Source of the DNA: Stenomitos frigidus ULC18
Lineage (GTDB): Bacteria > Cyanobacteriota > Cyanobacteriia > Leptolyngbyales > Leptolyngbyaceae
Assembly: GCF_003003795.1 (NCBI RefSeq)
Contig: NZ_PVWK01000149.1
Coordinates: forward strand, 1-57,090
Length of the DNA: 57,090 bases
Reading direction: 5' to 3'
Shown here: positions 53,128 through 57,090 of the stretch, in pieces
How positions within the stretch are numbered: the stretch's first letter is position 1
Layout: every line of letters begins with the position of its first letter
Position numbers and translations under genes: made by a program
Notes under the pieces: generated by a model
What the model was told of the DNA's origin: nothing
What the model saw: the letters and a program-made list of their open reading frames with translations, nothing else
Database searches by the model: none

Positions 53128-53685
53128 GTGGCTGATGAAGAGCACATGGCGCTGCTAAGACAAGGGGTTCGGGTCTGGAATGATTGGAGGCGAGATAATG
53201 CCCAGGTCATGCCCAGTCTCGTCGGGGCGGATCTCAGCCATACAGACCTGAGCCAAGCCGACTTTCAGACTACCGACTTAAGCGGTGCCGACTTAAGCGG
53301 CGATAACTTTAGTGGTGCTAACCTTCATCATGCTAACCTCAGTGGCGCCAACCTCACGGGAGCGCAGCTAACAGGCGATGATCTGATTGAGGCGACGCTT
53401 CGTGGTGCCAATCTGATTGGTGCCAATTTGAGCGGTGCCGATCTAAGCGGTGCCAACTTGATCGGTGCCAATCTCATTGGTGTCGATCTGCGAGATGCAA
53501 CGTTGACCAACGCGGTCTTGCGAAGCGCCAATCTACGCTACGCAAAGTTGCAGCGCGCCAATTTGACGAATGCTGACTTTACCGACGCCATTCTGAGCCA
53601 TACCGATCTCACCGATGTATTGCTAGCAGGAACAACCTTAACTGGTGCCGATACCAGCGATGCCAAGCTGATTCAGGCACACTGA
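53128..53685 (+). CDS. Pentapeptide-repeat protein
   Basis: A 185-residue protein starts at GTG with GAGGAAGCAGGGG upstream. The N-terminal LLRQGVRVWNDWRRDN is the usual leader of cyanobacterial pentapeptide proteins. From about residue 30 on it is built of A(D/N)LxG repeats, around 30 units, for example ADLSGADLSGDNFSGANL, which fold into a right-handed square beta-helix. The function of most members is unknown; some mimic DNA or target proteins to membranes. Confidence 0.92.
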   Translation: MADEEHMALLRQGVRVWNDWRRDNAQVMPSLVGADLSHTDLSQADFQTTDLSGADLSGDNFSGANLHHANLSGANLTGAQLTGDDLIEATLRGANLIGANLSGADLSGANLIGANLIGVDLRDATLTNAVLRSANLRYAKLQRANLTNADFTDAILSHTDLTDVLLAGTTLTGADTSDAKLIQAH

Positions 53686-53697
53686 GGTGGATGACAC

Positions 53698-53826
53698 TCA
53701 GGCGCTGTAAAGAAATCACCTCATAGTTTTGCTGTCAGCCGTCAACGATCGACTTTGCTCTGAGTGCTGCCGGTTGAACGCTGATCGCTCATCCAAAAGG
53801 TGACGTTATTTTTTAACAAGTCCTGA
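53698..53826. mobile_element. MITE-like element, copy 2
   Basis: The ends TCAGGCGCTGTAAAGAAATC and GTTATTTTTTAACAAGTCCTGA are imperfect inverted repeats: TCAGG, then TGT, A-rich, then CACC on both sides. They match the ends of the element at 13237-13382, which also shares the TCATAG and GATCCAAAAG/CATCCAAAAG positions near each end. Length 129 bases, with no coding capacity. It begins 12 bases after the pentapeptide gene. Confidence 0.55.
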
Positions 53827-53918
53827 ACAGATGACATAAAGAGGCTTGTCGGCAACACCATCGACAGGTGCTACTCGAAAGACAGAGCCGATGAGAAGGC
53901 CTCTAGCGATCGCCCTGA

Positions 53919-54305
53919 CTAGCCAATCCCCAGGTACGTTTTGCCCAGATAGTGCGTTAAGCGCTTCAGTGGGTTTGCCAAGACAAGTGTGGCCGCATCA
54001 TCGTCCACCGATACATCGACGAATGTTGCGAACTCAGCATCGGATAACTCACCTGACTGATGCTTCTGGAACGCATCGACCACAGCAACCAGATCTTCAG
54101 CAGAAAAGGCGTAACCATTCTGAGCCGCAAAAGCCGCCACAACAGGAGCACGTTCGCCTTTCAATGCCTCGGTTTCGGCAGCATCGAGCTCTGCTTCACT
54201 ACTAATGTTGCCATCACCAACCCCTAGCAAAGCCTCAAGTTCTTGACGTAGCGCTTCGTCTTCGGCAGTCTTTTGCATGAATCGCAATACGGTTGCAGGT
54301 GCCAT
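53919..54305 (-). CDS. Nif11-domain protein
   Basis: A 128-residue acidic protein. The first 85 residues fit the Nif11 domain: ATVLRFMQKTAEDEALRQELEALLG, then APVVAAFAAQNGYAFSAEDLVAVVDAF. Nif11 occurs in nitrogen-fixation regions and as leader of ribosomal peptides in cyanobacteria. Here the C-terminal 40 residues (SGELSDAEFATFVDVSVDDDAATLVLANPLKRL) lack a Gly-Gly site or cysteines, so a peptide natural product is unlikely. ATG 54305 opens directly with the domain and is preferred over a start 32 codons upstream. Confidence 0.75.
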   Translation of the reverse strand: MAPATVLRFMQKTAEDEALRQELEALLGVGDGNISSEAELDAAETEALKGERAPVVAAFAAQNGYAFSAEDLVAVVDAFQKHQSGELSDAEFATFVDVSVDDDAATLVLANPLKRLTHYLGKTYLGIG

Positions 54306-54589
54306 ATCAAAAGTGCTCTGATTGCTTTTTCGCCACGATGCTAACAAACGTTTACAACGATGCTGCTTAATAAAAGCTGAAGTTTCCCTCTCCGTGAGCA
54401 AAGTAGCATGAGTAGATGGGCAACCTTAGTGTGAGCATGTGACCTTAAAGCCTGAGTCAGAATAGACGATCGCTGGCTCTGGTTCTCTTGTAGACATGCT
54501 GAAGCAAGCAGGATCGACCTGTGCCACTGTCGCTCCAGGTCTGTTGTTGCTTTGAGGACGGTTCGCCACATAAGGAATGTATTGCAACG

Positions 54590-55003
54590 ATGACCAATTT
54601 AGCGCCGAAGGTCGCTGTACTCGACCATGACGAGCGATGGTGCCTTGCCATTCAGCGTTTTTTCAGAGCTCATTTTGACGTTATCACTTTTACAGATGCT
54701 CAAAGTTTTCTACTTTCTGCGCTTGATTCGTATGATCTCATCATTGTCGATTTTACGATCGCGCCGAACCATCGCCATGAGACCTCTACGAATGGCATCG
54801 AAATCATCCATCAGCTAAAAACCGACCTAAAACAGCTACCCCTGACCATTCTGACTTCCGCCTTCATTAGCCGTGGCGATCTGGAGTTCGATCGCACGTT
54901 GGGCTCCAAGGCAGATGCCGTCATGCCGAAAGACTGCGGATTAGATGAAATCTTACAAACTACTCAAGCGTTGCTGCACTCCAGGGAACTACTAAGCAAT
55001 TAG
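54590..55003 (+). CDS. Stand-alone response regulator receiver protein
   Basis: A 137-residue receiver-like domain has the acidic cluster in VAVLDHDERW, a phospho-acceptor Asp in LIIVDFTIAPNH, the Thr/Ser in LTILTSAFIS and the Lys in AVMPKDCGLDEI. All active-site positions are present, though the loop after the Asp (APNHRHETSTNGIEII) is longer than usual. There is no output domain. ATG 54590 starts just before the first strand; longer readings add a Cys-rich leader that does not belong. No kinase gene is adjacent. Confidence 0.75.
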   Translation: MTNLAPKVAVLDHDERWCLAIQRFFRAHFDVITFTDAQSFLLSALDSYDLIIVDFTIAPNHRHETSTNGIEIIHQLKTDLKQLPLTILTSAFISRGDLEFDRTLGSKADAVMPKDCGLDEILQTTQALLHSRELLSN

Positions 55004-55140
55004 CGTCAGATCAAACACCAGAACGATAAGTTAAATGAAAAAACAATTCCAACGCTCATGGCTGACCGCTGACTGCTGATCGCTCCGAAAAACCCATGCA
55101 TCTCGCAAAGAAGAGCGCTCCGATCATCCTTTCTCAAGCC

Positions 55141-56190
55141 CTAGCGATCGATAATACCGCCACCCAGCAATACGTCGCCGTCATACCAGACAGCAGCCTG
55201 ACCGGGTGTGACGCTTGATTGAGGCTCGTCAAAAACCACACGGACACGATCGCTCTCCAGTGGAATAATTGTTGCAGGGACAGCAGATGATCGATAGCGG
55301 ATTTGCACCTCTGCTCGAATGGGTGTAGTGGGTGCATCAATCGACACCCAGTTGAGACGCTGTACGGTACAGTCAGGTGCTAACGTAGCGGTGCGATCAC
55401 CCACAATCACCCGATTGTTTGCAGCATCCAGTGCCACGACATACAGCGGTTCGCTATGGGCAATACCCAACCCCTTCCGCTGGCCTAGCGTGTAGTGATG
55501 CACCCCTTCATGCTGACCCAGCACATTACCAGCCTGATCAACAATGTCGCCCGACTGTGGCGTGATGTACTTATCCAAAAAAGCCCGCATGGAGCCATTG
55601 GCTTCCACCAAACAGAGATCCTGGCTTTCGGGCTTGTCGGCAGTGTGCAAGCCAAACGCAGCCGCCACACGACGCGTTTCGGTCTTGGCCTGTTCTCCCA
55701 AGGGAAAGATGACTCGCGCTAGCACATCTTGGGATAGGTCGTACAGAAAATAGGATTGGTCTTTGGTGCGATCGACCGCTCGTAGAAGCTGATGGCGTCC
55801 CGTAGCGATGTCGTAGCGAGTGCGAGCATAGTGGCCCGTAGCGATGCGATCGATCCCCAGGGTTTCCTTCGCGTACTGCAGCATCGGGCTAAATTTTACG
55901 GCTTTATTGCACTGCGAACAGGGCAGTGGCGTCACACCAGTGCTATACCCAGCCACCAGGTAATCCACGATATTTTCCTGGAACGATTCACGCGTATCGA
56001 CGATGTGATGGGGAATGCCTAACTGCTCACAGAGCTGAGCTGCATCCACCATGCCTTCAGAGCAGCACTGACCCTTCCCCTTCATGAGCCAGAGGGTCAA
56101 ACCAACGACCGAATAACCCTGATCGTGAAGAATAGCAGCAGCTGTTGAACTATCGACTCCGCCAGAGAGTCCCACCACAACGTTTTTCAT
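55141..56190 (-). CDS. mnmA: tRNA-specific 2-thiouridylase
   Basis: MnmA thiolates uridine 34 of tRNA for Lys, Glu and Gln. The PP-loop [14 protein letters not shown] is at the N-terminus. The two catalytic cysteines are in [13 protein letters not shown] (about residue 97) and ESQDLCLVE (about residue 193). [21 protein letters not shown] and [13 protein letters not shown] are the other family marks. Length (349 residues) is normal. Confidence 0.96.
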   Translation of the reverse strand: MKNVVVGLSGGVDSSTAAAILHDQGYSVVGLTLWLMKGKGQCCSEGMVDAAQLCEQLGIPHHIVDTRESFQENIVDYLVAGYSTGVTPLPCSQCNKAVKFSPMLQYAKETLGIDRIATGHYARTRYDIATGRHQLLRAVDRTKDQSYFLYDLSQDVLARVIFPLGEQAKTETRRVAAAFGLHTADKPESQDLCLVEANGSMRAFLDKYITPQSGDIVDQAGNVLGQHEGVHHYTLGQRKGLGIAHSEPLYVVALDAANNRVIVGDRTATLAPDCTVQRLNWVSIDAPTTPIRAEVQIRYRSSAVPATIIPLESDRVRVVFDEPQSSVTPGQAAVWYDGDVLLGGGIIDR

Positions 56191-56757
56191 GGACGCGAAA
56201 CCAAGATACTTGCAGAAATCCTCTCTCTAGGCTAACACCCGTGAAGGCTTGACGGTTTGGAAGCTTTACCACAACCGTCACTTCAGTGTGTTGAAGGCTT
56301 ATTCATCAAGTTCCTAAGCCAACTGAGAAACGGTCATGAGCGATGGGTAGGTCGATCGCTAGTATTGATCATCAAGCATGGCGGACAGCACTCTAAAAAA
56401 CCAGACTTAACCTGCAAAGGTTCTATTTAGTCTGGACTTACACAAACCTCGGAAGTTTTAATCAGAAATTGAGCCTTATGACTAACCTCGACGCTTTAAA
56501 CCTCTGAGGTTTTAGCAAAATGCATAAGTCCTATTAGTTTCTTGTGGTGCGGATGTTAAGCCGTTCACCATTTAACTTTTCAGTCTGATTACCTTTCAGC
56601 AAGGGCTTTAGCGATCGTTTTACCCAGTTTAAATGAGCGACAGCTTACCCCGCCGATATGACTGATAATTTTAAAAGGAGTAGATGTTTATGCGTCGAAT
56701 GCTTCATTCAGGATTTAAGTTCGTCTCTTTTCTCCTTTACCTATTTGGAAGCTGTAT
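56191..56757. other. Non-coding gap of about 570 bases
   Basis: No gene is supported. Related inverted stretches ACAAACCTCGGAAGTTTT (about 56443-56460) and AAACCTCTGAGGTTTT (56499-56514) occur; the second is a nearly perfect palindrome. The mnmA promoter should be at the left, and the promoter of the right-edge gene towards 56650. Confidence 0.5.
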
Positions 56758-57084
56758 ATGGTGAGTCGGAAGCGACAGCAGGCAGAATTGATGTTTTCGC
56801 TCGGACAGTTCTTTGGTCCGATCCTACGCATTGCAGATAACCCTAACGACTTTGATGCGGATGAGAAGACTCGGATTTTTGCAAGATTTTTCCACGATCA
56901 TAATGCCTTTAATCAATTGCTGGTCGAATTCTGCAACACGGGCGAACCCGGTCATCAATACGCGATCCAGTTTGCACAGGCACAGCATCAGATTGGGCTG
57001 ATCCATGCACTAGTGGTCTGTCAATTAATTGTTGACGGGTCACAAGGGGGTAAAGTTGAGAAGGATTCCCTTGCCTTCAATTGA
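56758..57084 (+). CDS. Hypothetical protein at the window edge
   Basis: A 108-residue protein (MVSRKRQQAELMFSLGQFFGPILRIADNPNDFDADEKTRIFARFFHDHNAFNQLLVEFCNTG onwards) is mostly helical and soluble. I recognise no family. GGAAG lies eight bases before the ATG. The bases ATGACG at 57085-57090 directly follow its stop, so another gene probably starts there and runs out of the window, in one operon. Confidence 0.6.
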   Translation: MVSRKRQQAELMFSLGQFFGPILRIADNPNDFDADEKTRIFARFFHDHNAFNQLLVEFCNTGEPGHQYAIQFAQAQHQIGLIHALVVCQLIVDGSQGGKVEKDSLAFN

Positions 57085-57090
57085 ATGACG

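Noticed and set aside
53919-54305. Lanthipeptide precursor because of the Nif11 domain
   Set aside because: No Gly-Gly cleavage site or Cys/Ser/Thr-rich core, and no modification enzyme nearby.

Overview
The window comes from a cyanobacterial chromosome. The octamer GCGATCGC (the HIP1 motif of cyanobacteria) recurs throughout, and the gene content is cyanobacterial: photosystem I subunit PsaX, Ycf20, a DUF3531 protein, class I photolyase, system II cytochrome c maturation genes and hopanoid genes. Short heptameric repeats and palindromes fill the gaps between genes, as in filamentous Leptolyngbya/Oscillatoria-type genomes. The genus is my inference. Coding density is moderate, genes are short transcription units on both strands, and several starts are GTG.

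Layout. 1-6100: a 5'-truncated cysteine synthase, two tandem paralogous mini membrane proteins, folK, a Nudix hydrolase, DNA photolyase, a broken HepT toxin with an intact MntA partner, and two small membrane proteins. 6400-14300: a two-domain PTPS/QueD protein, ftsW, ccdA and ccs1 (cytochrome c maturation), LD-carboxypeptidase, cobM and lgt. 14560-17520: a 577-residue repeat protein translationally coupled to an orphan GvpF/GvpL gene, then an anti-sigma-type ATPase. 18100-25800: an EamA exporter, a lysine-tailed helical-repeat protein, a LivH permease, psaX, lipA, a response regulator, a small exported protein, yajQ and an AI-2E-type permease.

25800-29500: a likely replication origin (six exact TTTTCCACA boxes, three facing each way) upstream of dnaN. 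It is followed by a degenerate element: a strong hairpin, a tRNA-like sequence, a KilA-N gene with an in-frame TGA, and a fragment resembling a replication protein. 29500-42700: an exported OB-fold-like protein, divergent shc and hpnB (both carrying in-frame repeat insertions), DUF3531, Nudix, a half-size TSUP permease, peptide deformylase, an HtrA protease, aminopeptidase P, ycf20, and a molybdopterin oxidoreductase with a cytochrome b.

42700-49000 is accessory DNA. It holds a VOC protein, a TetR-Coq4-MFS module with three matching operators, a BrnT/BrnA toxin-antitoxin pair and a lipoprotein. Several attC-like recombination sites are interspersed, resembling integron cassettes without an integrase. 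49000-57090 returns to housekeeping genes: argD, a Na+/H+ antiporter, an SPFH protein, a pentapeptide-repeat protein, a Nif11-type protein, a receiver-domain protein, mnmA and a hypothetical gene at the right edge.

The most interesting items are the GvpF-coupled repeat protein (no other gas-vesicle gene is present), the attC-like sites, the in-frame repeat invasion of both hopanoid genes, the symmetrical oriC, and the HepT toxin that lost its catalytic motif while its antidote gene stayed intact. All calls come from reading the sequence; no database search was possible.
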